NCBI GenBank assembly: GCA_947574055.1
Contig: CANPIC010000019.1
Location: 1 to 51,345 of the forward strand
DNA: 51,345 nucleotides
From: an uncultured bacterium
GTDB taxonomy: Bacteria > Bacillota > Clostridia > Lachnospirales > Lachnospiraceae
Direction of reading: 5' to 3'
Below the pieces are notes generated by a model. It saw only the letters and a program-made list of their open reading frames with translations. It was not told the DNA's origin and did no database searches. A program made the position numbers and the translations under genes. Position 1 is the first letter of the stretch, and each line of letters opens with the position of its first letter. This document shows positions 9,484 to 18,043 of this stretch, piece after piece.

Positions 9484-9508
9484 AACAAATCTCCCCCCCT
9501 GATTTCGT

Positions 9509-10534
9509 TTACAACAAATCATGCAGTATAACCAGGTCTTGCTCCGTGGTGGACCAGCTGGTGGCAAACCGCACCACTGTATGACCCTCATCCAATGTTT
9601 CCCAAAAGCTGAATCTCACGTGTTGCTGCAAAACATCCATCCGCTGGTTTTCCAGTATGATAAACTGCTGATTCGTAGGTGATTCCAGATAAAAGCGATA
9701 TCCCTTTTCCCGGAACAGTCCCTTGAGACGCTCCGCCATATCAATGGCATGTCTGCTGATTCTGAAATATAAATCATCCGTAAACAGCGTGTCGAACTGA
9801 ATCCCCAACAGACGCCCCTTAGCCAGCAGTGCACCCCGGCGCTTGACCATGGTCAGAAAGTGTGGTGGCATATTGTGGGCCGTAAAGACAACCGCTTCCC
9901 CGCACAAAGCCCCCACTTTCGTACCGCCAATATAGAACACATCACACAACCTCGCAATATCCGCAAGTGTCATATCACTTTTCCGGCTCATCAGACCATA
10001 TCCCAGCCGGGCGCCGTCCAGATACAGCAAGATCCGGCGCCGGCGGCAGATCTGGGAAATCCGTTCCAGTTCTTCCTTTGTATATAAGGTTCCGTATTCT
10101 GTCGGATGAGAGAGATAGACCATACCGGGAAAAACCATATGTTCGTGGTTCTCATCCAGATCAAACCGGGCCAGATACTGTTCCAGCACATCCGCTTCTA
10201 TCCGGCCTTCCTGCTGTGGCAGTTCCAGCACTTTGTGACCGGTATTTTCGATAGCCCCTGCCTCGTGGATGCTCACATGGCCCGTATGGGCCGCAAGCAC
10301 GCCCTCGTACTCCCGCAGCATCGATGCAATCACCACCGCATTGGTCTGTGTCCCTCCCATCATAAAAAAAACATCCGCCGATGGACAGCCGCAGGCAGAT
10401 CGTATCCTGTTTTTTGCCTGTTCGCAGTAAGAATCGCTGCCATATCCGGGCAGCGATTCCATATTGGTCTCCGCCAGCCGCCGCAGTATGGCGGGATGGG
10501 CTCCTGCTATGTAATCACTTTCAAAAGAAACCAT
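9509..10534 (-). CDS. Low-specificity L-threonine aldolase / beta-eliminating lyase family
   Basis: 341 aa PLP enzyme of the aspartate aminotransferase fold. It has the N-terminal SDYIAGAHPAILRRLAETN, the FMMGGTQTNAVVIASML phosphate-binding region, the LYLDGARLGYGL aspartate segment, and the PLP lysine in FYIGGTKVGALCGEAVV. Family members cleave L-threonine or L-allo-threonine to glycine and acetaldehyde. The start overlaps the end of the MerR-like gene by 14 bp, suggesting that regulator and enzyme are made together. Confidence 0.88.
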   Translation of the reverse strand: MVSFESDYIAGAHPAILRRLAETNMESLPGYGSDSYCEQAKNRIRSACGCPSADVFFMMGGTQTNAVVIASMLREYEGVLAAHTGHVSIHEAGAIENTGHKVLELPQQEGRIEADVLEQYLARFDLDENHEHMVFPGMVYLSHPTEYGTLYTKEELERISQICRRRRILLYLDGARLGYGLMSRKSDMTLADIARLCDVFYIGGTKVGALCGEAVVFTAHNMPPHFLTMVKRRGALLAKGRLLGIQFDTLFTDDLYFRISRHAIDMAERLKGLFREKGYRFYLESPTNQQFIILENQRMDVLQQHVRFSFWETLDEGHTVVRFATSWSTTEQDLVILHDLL

Positions 10535-10853
10535 CTCTGTCTTCCGTAGGGCAGGCGGCTATGCCCGCCTGCCCGTTACCGTTCTCCTTCTTTGCCGCAT
10601 GGCACAACATTGCAGTGATCTCCGGTACCGTTTTCCCTGCTTTGCGCTGCGTACAGATCCATGCCACCCGCTCCACGCTCTCCTCCCGCTTGTAACGCCT
10701 TGTCAGATTCTGTTCTGCCTGTTCAAAAGGCAGCATTCCTTCTTCGGTATAGAACTTTAGTGTACTGTATCGGCAGCCGGTCAGTCTCGCCAATTCGCCG
10801 ATCGTCACATACTCGGAAGAGAGGATTTTTTCCATTGTTCTCTGCCTTGACAT
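10521..10853 (-). CDS. Small MerR-like helix-turn-helix regulator
   Basis: 110 aa. YVTIGELARLTGCRYSTLKFYTEEGML is a MerR-type winged-helix recognition segment, followed by a wing-like TRRYKREESVERVAWI stretch. There is only a short C-terminal part, no long dimerisation coiled coil and no cysteine sensor pattern. The first ATG has a poor ribosome site; ATG at 10835 with AAGG 9 nt upstream is an alternative. It overlaps the aldolase gene, so likely targets are its own operon. The ligand is unknown. Confidence 0.7.
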   Translation of the reverse strand: MSRQRTMEKILSSEYVTIGELARLTGCRYSTLKFYTEEGMLPFEQAEQNLTRRYKREESVERVAWICTQRKAGKTVPEITAMLCHAAKKENGNGQAGIAACPTEDRDGFF

Positions 10854-10913
10854 ACCTTTTCTCTTTCTTGATCAAATCAGATGATAGTGTAACGACACAG
10901 ACAATGCCGTGCA

Positions 10914-11834
10914 TTACCGATACACAGGCAACAGACTGGCGCCCTGTATGGGAATCCGGTTCACCACCACGGTTTTGGGCCAGATACGATAATACATATT
11001 GTCAATCCGCAGCAATGTCTCCGTGGCATGTTTCACCTCTTCCACATAATGCCCTTTTTCTGACAGATACATTGCCACTGCCTGACGTCTCTGTTTCACA
11101 TCCGTTCCCAGAACTACAAAATCTATAAAAATAGACTGACGCCGGTCCAGAAAGGGAAAAAGCAGATTGATCCCTTCCAGATAGGGGTTCTGGAACAGCT
11201 TGCGTTTTCCCTGTAAAAATGACTTTATAACCTGTTCCCCCACTTTGTGAAACTCCTGTTTCCATATGACTGCCGCCACTGCCGCTGCCTGTTCACCATC
11301 CCCCGATGCCGCCAGTCTAACCAGCCGTTCCTGTATCTGCTCCTGTTCACGAACCGAAAAAATCTCGTGCATACATCCGCTTTCCCGCAGCAGCCACAGC
11401 AGACAGATACACTCTACCGTCACGGCGCCCTCTTCCAGAATCTCTCCCCGCAGACCTTCCGCAATGGCCAGATACAAGTCAGCATCACTCCGGTAGGCTT
11501 TCAGTTCAAGACCGGCGGTCACATAGTCCATATCGCAGCCAAGCAGATCCGGTATCAATTCCAGTACACCGGCTGTCATCAGCTGCTTTGCTGTCTCCTG
11601 TTCCAGACACGCAGCCTCTTTCCTTTTCATGGCACCGATCTCTTTCAGCCCTGCTTCCAGTTTAGCCGAACATGATTCCACCACCGCCTCCCCTTCGAGC
11701 AATACCTGTTCCAGAAGAGATGCCACTGCAATGCCCCGTACCACCGCCGCTTTGGCAGCCGAACGCTGTAAGGCAGACTGTCCGTCCAGTCCTATAATGG
11801 CAAACTGCTGAGATAATGTATAGTTTTTCTTCAT
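10914..11834 (-). CDS. Uncharacterised 306-aa protein
   Basis: I do not recognise this family. The protein is soluble, mostly helical and Ala/Leu/Glu-rich in the first 230 residues, with no signal peptide or membrane segment. The opening YTLSQQFAIIGLDGQ is only vaguely like the GPP34/GOLPH3 start and I would not assign it. The C-terminal part (from about residue 225: LFPFLDRRQSIFIDFVV) looks like a mixed alpha/beta domain with many aromatic and basic residues. It is preceded by its own strong promoter and a 60-nt leader with repeated TAAGTAG words. The next gene downstream is the MerR-like regulator 60 bp away. Confidence 0.7.
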   Translation of the reverse strand: MKKNYTLSQQFAIIGLDGQSALQRSAAKAAVVRGIAVASLLEQVLLEGEAVVESCSAKLEAGLKEIGAMKRKEAACLEQETAKQLMTAGVLELIPDLLGCDMDYVTAGLELKAYRSDADLYLAIAEGLRGEILEEGAVTVECICLLWLLRESGCMHEIFSVREQEQIQERLVRLAASGDGEQAAAVAAVIWKQEFHKVGEQVIKSFLQGKRKLFQNPYLEGINLLFPFLDRRQSIFIDFVVLGTDVKQRRQAVAMYLSEKGHYVEEVKHATETLLRIDNMYYRIWPKTVVVNRIPIQGASLLPVYR

Positions 11835-11898
11835 ATCATACCCTCCCCTGCTAGAGCGTGTTTCTGCTTTCTACTTATCACTTACTACTTACGATTTA

Positions 11899-11927
11899 AT
11901 TATACCAAAGGAGCAGATCTGTGGCAA
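11899..11927 (-). promoter_or_regulatory. Sigma-A-type promoter for the 306-aa gene
   Basis: Minus-strand TTGCCA (11927-11922), 17-bp spacer, TATAAT (11904-11899), with TGG just before the -10 giving an extended -10. The transcribed leader (11835-11892) contains near-direct repeats of AAGTAG/TAAGTG at 11870-11892. Confidence 0.75.
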
Positions 11928-11948
11928 GGGAGTATGGGTCATATTTTG

Positions 11949-12746
11949 TTATTTTTCTTCTTTTTTGCCTGCATAAAACAGTTCGGGAGTTCTGTAAGCA
12001 GCACATTTTTGGGAAAATACCAGCCCCGCCGCTTTATAAGCCGCTCCATGGTAATTCCTTGCTCCCGCCGGGCAGGCAGCGATACAGGCGCCGCAGGACA
12101 TGCACAAGTTCTGATCCGTCTCCCGGGGATTTGCCGGATCAATGGCATGACAGGGACATATCGCAGCGCAGGCGCCGCAGGAGATACAAGTCCGATCCCC
12201 ACCTGGTCTGAAGGGTACACCCCGAAAAAATGAGGCATCATATCCCGCAGTGCCGGGAAGCGTGATCTCGTCCCAGCCCTCTTCGTCACGTCCTGCCAGC
12301 AGATCTTTGCATGTCGCCGCAAACTCTGCCATGACCGCCCGGTCTTTTTCATCCGGCCGCTGCGCGGCCACCGACGGGAAAATGGAATGTTGCGCCAGAA
12401 ATGCCCCGGCAGCAATCACCACAAACCCCTGCCTGATGAGAATGTCTTTCATCTGCAGCAAAGCGTTATCATAATGACGGTTTCCATAAACTGCCGCCAA
12501 TATGGCAGGTGTCTGCTCTCCTCGCAAATATCCCATCATTTCCGTGCAAATATGCGGAATGTAGCCGCCATATACCGGCATGGCCAGCAACAATACATCT
12601 TTTCCGGAAATCTCCAGGGTATCGCTGCAGGGACACCGCAGCCAGTCGTATGTCCTGGTTTCCAGTCCCAGATGCTGTCCGATATACGCCGCACAGGTCT
12701 TTGTCGTGCCTTTTGCACTGAAATATATAGTATGTAACACTGACAT
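11949..12746 (-). CDS. EFR1-type flavodoxin fused to 2x[4Fe-4S] ferredoxin
   Basis: 265 aa. The start at 12746 is chosen for GGAGGAAACGGG directly upstream. The N-terminal flavodoxin-like domain begins IYFSAKGTTKTCAAYIG (FMN phosphate loop), with LLLAMPVYGGYIPH and VYGNRHYDNAL following. The C-terminus carries two complete CxxCxxCxxxC clusters (CISCGACAAICPC and CMSCGACIAACPA). It is a cytoplasmic electron-transfer protein; the electron donor and acceptor are unknown. It lies 30 bp downstream of the CAP-domain gene, which may be coincidental. Confidence 0.9.
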   Translation of the reverse strand: MSVLHTIYFSAKGTTKTCAAYIGQHLGLETRTYDWLRCPCSDTLEISGKDVLLLAMPVYGGYIPHICTEMMGYLRGEQTPAILAAVYGNRHYDNALLQMKDILIRQGFVVIAAGAFLAQHSIFPSVAAQRPDEKDRAVMAEFAATCKDLLAGRDEEGWDEITLPGTAGYDASFFRGVPFRPGGDRTCISCGACAAICPCHAIDPANPRETDQNLCMSCGACIAACPAGARNYHGAAYKAAGLVFSQKCAAYRTPELFYAGKKEEK

Positions 12747-12776
12747 CCCGTTTCCTCCTACTCTCTGCCACACACT

Positions 12777-13388
12777 TTAGCCGGCAAAAATCTGTACCCA
12801 ATACGGATAGCCTGTTTCATCCACATAATAGCCCACACCGATTCTGGAATAATTAGTGTTCAAAATATTCTTTCTGTGCCCCTCACTGTTCATCCAGCCT
12901 TCAACCACACGCTGGGGTGTACCGAATCCGCTGGCTATGTTTTCCCCTTTATAACGGGTCCCGTTGCCAAAAGGAACCATGTCCAGCGCCTTGGAGCCGT
13001 CCGGTCTCACATGAGAAAAGGCAATCACCAGTTCCTTGGCCCTGATATCCGCCACAGCTGCCAGGGAATCATCATACACCAGTTCTCTTGCTCCCACAGC
13101 CACACGCTGCCCGTTGCACAGTTCCATAACCTGATGACTGTAATCCATACTGCTGATATCGGGCTCCGCTGCCGCACGCCCTTCCGCTTTGCCACACAAT
13201 AGATAATGCTGATACAGCACCGTCGCATCCGATCCCAGAACAGCCACCACATCCGGATTGTTCTCCGCATAATAAACCGCATCAAACACAGTTCCGTCTT
13301 CCATGGTTACCGGCTCCGCGCACACCGTCATACCGCCCCATGCAAAGACTAATAATGCTGCCGCCAAAGAGATTACTTGTTTCTTCAT
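12777..13388 (-). CDS. Secreted CAP (SCP/PR-1) domain protein
   Basis: 203 aa. A signal peptide (MKKQVISLAAALLVFAWGG..., cut near AEP at residue 25) is followed by a short FDAVYYAENNPDVVAVLG...HYLLCGKAEGR module common in exported Firmicutes proteins. The C-terminal CAP domain has the hallmark ELVIAFSHVRPDGS, YKGENIASG, GWMNSEGHRKNIL and the GVGYYVDETGYPYWVQIFAG ending. Bacterial CAP proteins of this YkwD type are extracellular; their activity is mostly undefined, with proposals around the envelope and spores. Confidence 0.9.
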   Translation of the reverse strand: MKKQVISLAAALLVFAWGGMTVCAEPVTMEDGTVFDAVYYAENNPDVVAVLGSDATVLYQHYLLCGKAEGRAAAEPDISSMDYSHQVMELCNGQRVAVGARELVYDDSLAAVADIRAKELVIAFSHVRPDGSKALDMVPFGNGTRYKGENIASGFGTPQRVVEGWMNSEGHRKNILNTNYSRIGVGYYVDETGYPYWVQIFAG

Positions 13389-13441
13389 TTTTCAATTTCT
13401 CCTTTGTCCTGTATAAATTTCCGAAAAAATGTAAATTCTGC

Positions 13442-13470
13442 TTGCAAAATATCCTGATACCCTTTATAAT
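13442..13470 (+). promoter_or_regulatory. Promoter for tRNA-Thr
   Basis: TTGCAA (13442-13447), 17-bp spacer, TATAAT (13465-13470), ending 20 bp before the mature tRNA. It is the only plus-strand promoter in this area. Confidence 0.8.
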
Positions 13471-13490
13471 AACATACGTCAGCGAGACAG

Positions 13491-13563
13491 GCCGAAATAG
13501 CTCAGTTGGTAGAGCACTTCACTCGTAATGAAGGGGTCGAGGGTTCGAGTCCCTTTTTCGGCT
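13491..13563 (+). tRNA. tRNA-Thr(CGT)
   Basis: A 73-nt cloverleaf can be drawn: acceptor GCCGAAA/TTTCGGC with discriminator T, D arm GCTC/GAGC, anticodon stem CTTCA/TGAAG with loop CTCGTAA (anticodon CGT, reads ACG), and T arm GAGGG/CCCTT with TTCGAGT loop. CCA is not encoded. Monocistronic, flanked by its own promoter and terminator. Confidence 0.96.
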
Positions 13564-13569
13564 GTCGCC

Positions 13570-13613
13570 AGTCCCCTGTATCTGTGAGATAGGCAGATGC
13601 AGGGGACTTTTGT
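13570..13613 (+). terminator. Rho-independent terminator of tRNA-Thr
   Basis: 15-bp stem (13570-13584 with 13594-13608, one G-T pair), 9-nt loop, then TTTTGT. It begins 6 nt after the tRNA. Confidence 0.9.
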
Positions 13614-13654
13614 CTTGTCCCGCTCGCTGCCAGCCATCAAAGCAGCTTGCTGTT

Positions 13655-14554
13655 TCAGCGATTTCCCCCTGCATAAATACCCGGATTTACATCCAGCACC
13701 ACCCGCATGGGGCCTGCCAGTGCATCCTCTCTGCGGCAAACCCATTTCTCATGATGGATTCCTTCCACTGTGTTCCCGTCTTCGATCACATCCCCGCTTT
13801 CATAAAGGTATGCCGCCAGATTCCTCAGAAAATGCACTACCTCATCCGGCTGTAGATTCTTGCAGTGAAATTGCAGGTCAGGCAGCCCGATCACGGTCAG
13901 CCCCAGCGTATCAAACAGCAATTCATCTGTCCCGTCGATCCGGAACATACGGATGTTAAGGCCGCCGTCCAGAAAATGATTCTCTGCATGATACCAGTGC
14001 GGCTGCTGATAATAAGAACGGGAGGTAAAGGACTGGCTGTGCGGCCAGTAAATCCCCAGGCAGTCAGGAAACAGTTCCAGAAGCAGATCCGCATAAGAAG
14101 CCATAATACCGTATTCTTCCTTCATCGGAAGTGTGGCCGCCATCATATTGGCAGCCAGCAGCGCATAGCGGCACCGGGGCAGCAATGCTTCCTTTTCCTC
14201 TTCCTGACAGGCATGAAAATTAGATATAATATGCGCATCCCACAATTCCCGGTCAAATTCACTCATACCAAACAAGAGCAGCTGCGACGGATACTCCTGT
14301 TTCTTCTCCTGATCGGTAACCAAATGATCCATCAGAGCAAACCCGGCCATATCCGTCGCTTTCCGCGGCAGAGCCGGATTCTCTCCCATATATTCCACAT
14401 GTCCGAAATGCTGTCCCATTCGGTCCATAAACACCTCAAACGATGGCATTTCCACCGGTTCTTCAAACAGTGGCATAAAAGTATAGACTGCCTGCCAATG
14501 ATCCGCGAAGCCATCTCTTCGCTGCTGCGGCGTCATCTTCTGTCCTTCTTTCAT
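13655..14554 (-). CDS. DUF4261-like protein
   Basis: 299 aa, soluble. The C-terminal third (TLGLTVIGLPDLQF, then a DGNTVEG and a final GPMRVVLDVNPG) fits my memory of the DUF4261 domain, and the central LLAANMMAATLPMKEEYGI / GIYWPHSQSF is consistent; no search was done. The function is unknown. It starts 3 bp after the MscS stop, so it is cotranscribed with the channel; a second possible start is ATG at 14536 with GAAGGA upstream. Confidence 0.65.
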   Translation of the reverse strand: MKEGQKMTPQQRRDGFADHWQAVYTFMPLFEEPVEMPSFEVFMDRMGQHFGHVEYMGENPALPRKATDMAGFALMDHLVTDQEKKQEYPSQLLLFGMSEFDRELWDAHIISNFHACQEEEKEALLPRCRYALLAANMMAATLPMKEEYGIMASYADLLLELFPDCLGIYWPHSQSFTSRSYYQQPHWYHAENHFLDGGLNIRMFRIDGTDELLFDTLGLTVIGLPDLQFHCKNLQPDEVVHFLRNLAAYLYESGDVIEDGNTVEGIHHEKWVCRREDALAGPMRVVLDVNPGIYAGGNR

Positions 14555-14557
14555 CTT

Positions 14558-15436
14558 CTAGCCCTCTTTTCTCACATGCACATCCATCTGCGGATAAGGA
14601 ATGGAAATGCTGTTTTCATCCAGTGCCAGCTTGCAGGCTTCCAGGACAGCCGCGCGCCCATCCCAGTAATCGCCGTTTAAGAACCAGCAGCGGACCCCTA
14701 AAAGAACGGCGCTGTCAGCCAGTTCTTTCACAAATACCTTTTTATCCATGTCCGCCTGCACCCGCTCTTCCCGGTTCAGAACATCCAGCAATACTTCTTT
14801 CGCCCGCCTCAGATCCGCCTCATAGGAAATGCCGATGGTCACATCCATTCGCCGTGTTTCCACAGCAGTATAGTTGGTGATGTTATTATTGGCCAAAGAG
14901 CCGTTGGGCAGCGTGATGATCACATCGTCTGCCGTCCGCAGCTTCGTATAAAAGAGCTGAATCTCTATAACGGTTCCTTCCTGGCCCTTACTGCCTTCTA
15001 TGATATAGTCGCCTACCACAAAGGGCTTTTGCAACAGAATCAGCACACCGCCCGCACAGTTGGAAAGGCTGCCCTGCAGGGCCAGGGCAAAGGCCACACC
15101 CACCGATCCCAGCATTGCCATAACACTGGCGGCATCCAGTCCGAAACTGATGGCGATCATCAGAATCAAAAGTGCTGTCAGTCCGACTTTGATCAGCGAG
15201 TCCAGAAACTGTGCCACACCCTTATCTGCATTGGTCCGGGCAAGAGATCTGTCCACCACTTTGCGCAGCAGTCCGATCATCTGTATCCCGAGGAAAAAGA
15301 CCACTGCCGCCAGCAGCACCCGGATTCCCAGTCCCATCGCCTTTTCGGGCAGTTCCTGCAAGAATCTGCTGATCAGTCCTATCTCTTCCTCCGACAGGCT
15401 CAAATCCGTACCCTGCTCCAACAATCTCAAACACAT
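14558..15436 (-). CDS. MscS family mechanosensitive ion channel
   Basis: 292 aa from ATG 15436, which has GGAGGG 7 nt upstream (a longer frame exists without a site). Three hydrophobic segments end in the pore helix with the small-residue pattern SVGVAFALALQGSLSNCAGGVLIL; then the beta domain with QKPFVVGDYI, FYTKLRTADDVIITLPNG and NNNITNYTAVETRR, and a C-terminal alpha/beta cytoplasmic cage. It opens on membrane tension to release solutes on hypo-osmotic shock. It lies between the branching enzyme and the DUF4261-like gene. Confidence 0.94.
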   Translation of the reverse strand: MCLRLLEQGTDLSLSEEEIGLISRFLQELPEKAMGLGIRVLLAAVVFFLGIQMIGLLRKVVDRSLARTNADKGVAQFLDSLIKVGLTALLILMIAISFGLDAASVMAMLGSVGVAFALALQGSLSNCAGGVLILLQKPFVVGDYIIEGSKGQEGTVIEIQLFYTKLRTADDVIITLPNGSLANNNITNYTAVETRRMDVTIGISYEADLRRAKEVLLDVLNREERVQADMDKKVFVKELADSAVLLGVRCWFLNGDYWDGRAAVLEACKLALDENSISIPYPQMDVHVRKEG

Positions 15437-15499
15437 ACCGTTACCCTCCAGAACGCTCCGCACTGTCTCATTTGTCCGGCCCGTTCCTTTTTCTTATTT

Positions 15500-17947
15500 T
15501 TATGATTTTTTTACGGTCCTGGTACTTTTAGAAGAGGTTTTTTTGACCGCTGCCGTCGCTTTCCCGGTTTTTGTTGTCCTGGCGGCTGTCGTTGTCTTTG
15601 CCATTTTGCCGGCTGCCGCTTTTTTATCGCTTCCCGTCGCCCTGGCACCCGTCGTTTTTTTCACATTGCCTGTCGTTTTCCCCGATGTAACTGTCTTATC
15701 TCTGGTACAGGTATATACCTGCACGGACAACGGTGCACAGCGCACAGTAATCGAGTATTCCCGGTGGTCACATTCACTGCGTTTGGCAGTTTTGACTCTG
15801 GGATTGGTCAGGCCGCTGCCGCCATAGATTTCCGCATCCGTATTGAGGATTTCCTTGTATTTTCCCGCAAAAGGCACGCCGATCTTGTGGGCATCCCATT
15901 CGGCATTGGCAAAGTTCTCCACAATCATCAGCATCTCATCCTCTTTTCTGCCTTTGCGCAGAAATACAAGCATACTCTCATTGGCCGAGATATTGTTGAT
16001 CCATTCAAACCCTTCACTCTCTGTATCCAGTTCATACAGGGCCGGATGCTCCTGGTAGAAGCGGTTCAGATCCTGCATCAGCCGGTTGACCCCCTGATGG
16101 TCTTCGTACTGCAAAAGATCCCACTGTACCTCTCTGTTTTCATTCCATTCATCAAATTCTCCGAGATCCTGTCCCATAAACAGCAGTTTCTTACCCGGAT
16201 GCATCATCATATGGGCAAAGGTCAGGCGCAGATTGGCAAATTTGTCTTTCCGCTCACCCGGCATTTTGCCGAGCAGAGATGCTTTGCCGTGGACCACTTC
16301 GTCATGGGAAAATTCCAGCATAAATTTCTCGCTGTAGGCATATATCATGCTGAACGTCAGTTCTCCATGGTGATGAGAACGGAAATAAGGATCGTATTTG
16401 ATATATTCCAGATAATCGTTCATCCAGCCCATATTCCACTTATAAGAGAATCCCAGGCCGCCTTCTTCCAGCGAGCCGGTCACTTTGGGCCAGGCAGTGG
16501 ATTCTTCGGCGATGCTGACCGCGCCGTTTCCTCTCTTTGCAATCACGGAGTTGAGATGCTTTAAAAATTCCATGGCTTCCAGATTTTCATTGCCCCCGTA
16601 AATATTGGCAATCCACTGGCCGTCTCTCTTGCCATAGTCCAGATAGAGCATGGAAGCCACGGCATCAATGCGGATGCCGTCCGCATGATACTGCTCAATC
16701 CAAAACAGTGCATTGGCAATCAGATAATTGGAAACTTCCGGTCTGCCATAATTATAAATCAATGTCCCCCAGTCGGGATGAGAGCCCTGTCTGGGATCGA
16801 GATGCTCATACAAACAGGTACCGTCAAAATTGGAAAGGCCGTACGTATCTCTCGGAAAATGAGCCGGTACCCAGTCCAGGATCACGCCGATGCCTGCTTT
16901 ATGCATCTCATTCATAAAATACATAAAATCCTCAGGCGAACCATAGCGGGCCGTCGGCGCATAATAGCCGATGATCTGATAGCCCCAGGATGCATCGAAG
17001 GGATGTTCCATCACCGGCATCAGTTCAATATGGGTATAACCCATCTGCTTCACATAAGATATAATCTCCGGCGCCAGTTCTCTGTAATTCAGATACGGAA
17101 GGACCTCTTCCTGCTCTTCTGCTTCCTCCAGAACTTCCTCGTTGTCCTTTCTGCCGGTATCGGCACGCTTAAAGGACCCCAGATACAATTCATAGATACT
17201 GATGGGGGCATCTTTATCCTGCTTTTTCCCGCGCTCTTTGATCCAGGCCTCATCTTCCCAGGCAAAACCGGAAATATCTGCCGTCACGGAAGCTGTCCCG
17301 GGGCGCAGTTCCGCCCGGAATGCATAGGGGTCCGCCTTCAGATAGGTAAGGCCGCCCTTGGCTTTGATCTCGAATTTATAATTTTCTCCGCTGCCCACAT
17401 CCGGCAGAAACAGTTCAAAAATGCCGGAATCCCACAGTCTGCGCATCTGATGGGTGCGGCCGTCCCAGTTGTTGAAGTCACCTACCACACTGACACGTAT
17501 CGCCTCCGGCGCCCATACGGCAAAATGTGTACCGGACACGCCGTCAATGGTCATGACATGCGCTCCCAGAACCTGATAGACGGTATAATGGATACCTGCA
17601 TGAAACTTCTCGGCATCCTTTTTGGTAATCACCGGCTCATAACGGTATACTTCTTTCCTGCTCTCTTCCTTTATCCCGTCGTTGACAAGATATTCATAGG
17701 CAAAATCAGTCTTTTCCGGCACCAGTACCGCATAAAATCCCGCACTGTCCGCACATTCCATCGGATAAGCCCTGGAACCGTCCGCACTGCGCACCGTCAC
17801 GGATTTGGCATCCGGGAAAAATGCCTGAATCAGCAGCTTGCTGCCTGCCCGTTGCGCCCCCAGCAGTCTGTGAGGATCATCGCTCTCCGAATATACGATT
17901 TCTTCAATATCCCGCCAGTTCATCAGTTTATACAATTTGTCATTCAT
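15500..17947 (-). CDS. glgB: 1,4-alpha-glucan branching enzyme with Lys/Thr/Ala-rich C-terminal tail
   Basis: 815 aa from ATG 17947 (GAGGAAG 6-8 nt upstream). Order: N-terminal module with HRLLGAQ, CBM48-like domain (THFAVWAPEAIRVSVVGDFNNW), then a GH13 catalytic barrel with VILDWVPAHFPRD, GIRIDAVASML (nucleophile Asp), SIAEESTAWP (acid/base Glu) and EFSHDEVVHGKASL, then the C-terminal beta domain. It makes the alpha-1,6 branches of glycogen. Odd feature: after the usual end (near PLSVQVYTC) there is a tail of about 70 residues made almost only of Lys, Thr, Ala, Gly and Ser, strongly basic and unlike family members. No other glycogen genes are in the window. Confidence 0.95.
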   Translation of the reverse strand: MNDKLYKLMNWRDIEEIVYSESDDPHRLLGAQRAGSKLLIQAFFPDAKSVTVRSADGSRAYPMECADSAGFYAVLVPEKTDFAYEYLVNDGIKEESRKEVYRYEPVITKKDAEKFHAGIHYTVYQVLGAHVMTIDGVSGTHFAVWAPEAIRVSVVGDFNNWDGRTHQMRRLWDSGIFELFLPDVGSGENYKFEIKAKGGLTYLKADPYAFRAELRPGTASVTADISGFAWEDEAWIKERGKKQDKDAPISIYELYLGSFKRADTGRKDNEEVLEEAEEQEEVLPYLNYRELAPEIISYVKQMGYTHIELMPVMEHPFDASWGYQIIGYYAPTARYGSPEDFMYFMNEMHKAGIGVILDWVPAHFPRDTYGLSNFDGTCLYEHLDPRQGSHPDWGTLIYNYGRPEVSNYLIANALFWIEQYHADGIRIDAVASMLYLDYGKRDGQWIANIYGGNENLEAMEFLKHLNSVIAKRGNGAVSIAEESTAWPKVTGSLEEGGLGFSYKWNMGWMNDYLEYIKYDPYFRSHHHGELTFSMIYAYSEKFMLEFSHDEVVHGKASLLGKMPGERKDKFANLRLTFAHMMMHPGKKLLFMGQDLGEFDEWNENREVQWDLLQYEDHQGVNRLMQDLNRFYQEHPALYELDTESEGFEWINNISANESMLVFLRKGRKEDEMLMIVENFANAEWDAHKIGVPFAGKYKEILNTDAEIYGGSGLTNPRVKTAKRSECDHREYSITVRCAPLSVQVYTCTRDKTVTSGKTTGNVKKTTGARATGSDKKAAAGKMAKTTTAARTTKTGKATAAVKKTSSKSTRTVKKS

Positions 17948-18043
17948 TCTTATCTTCCTCTCTATACTGTCACTGCCCGGCATGAGCAATGCTCTGTAAC
18001 ATATGGCTCTGACCGCAGCTTCGTCTCTGCCGCCTCCACACCC

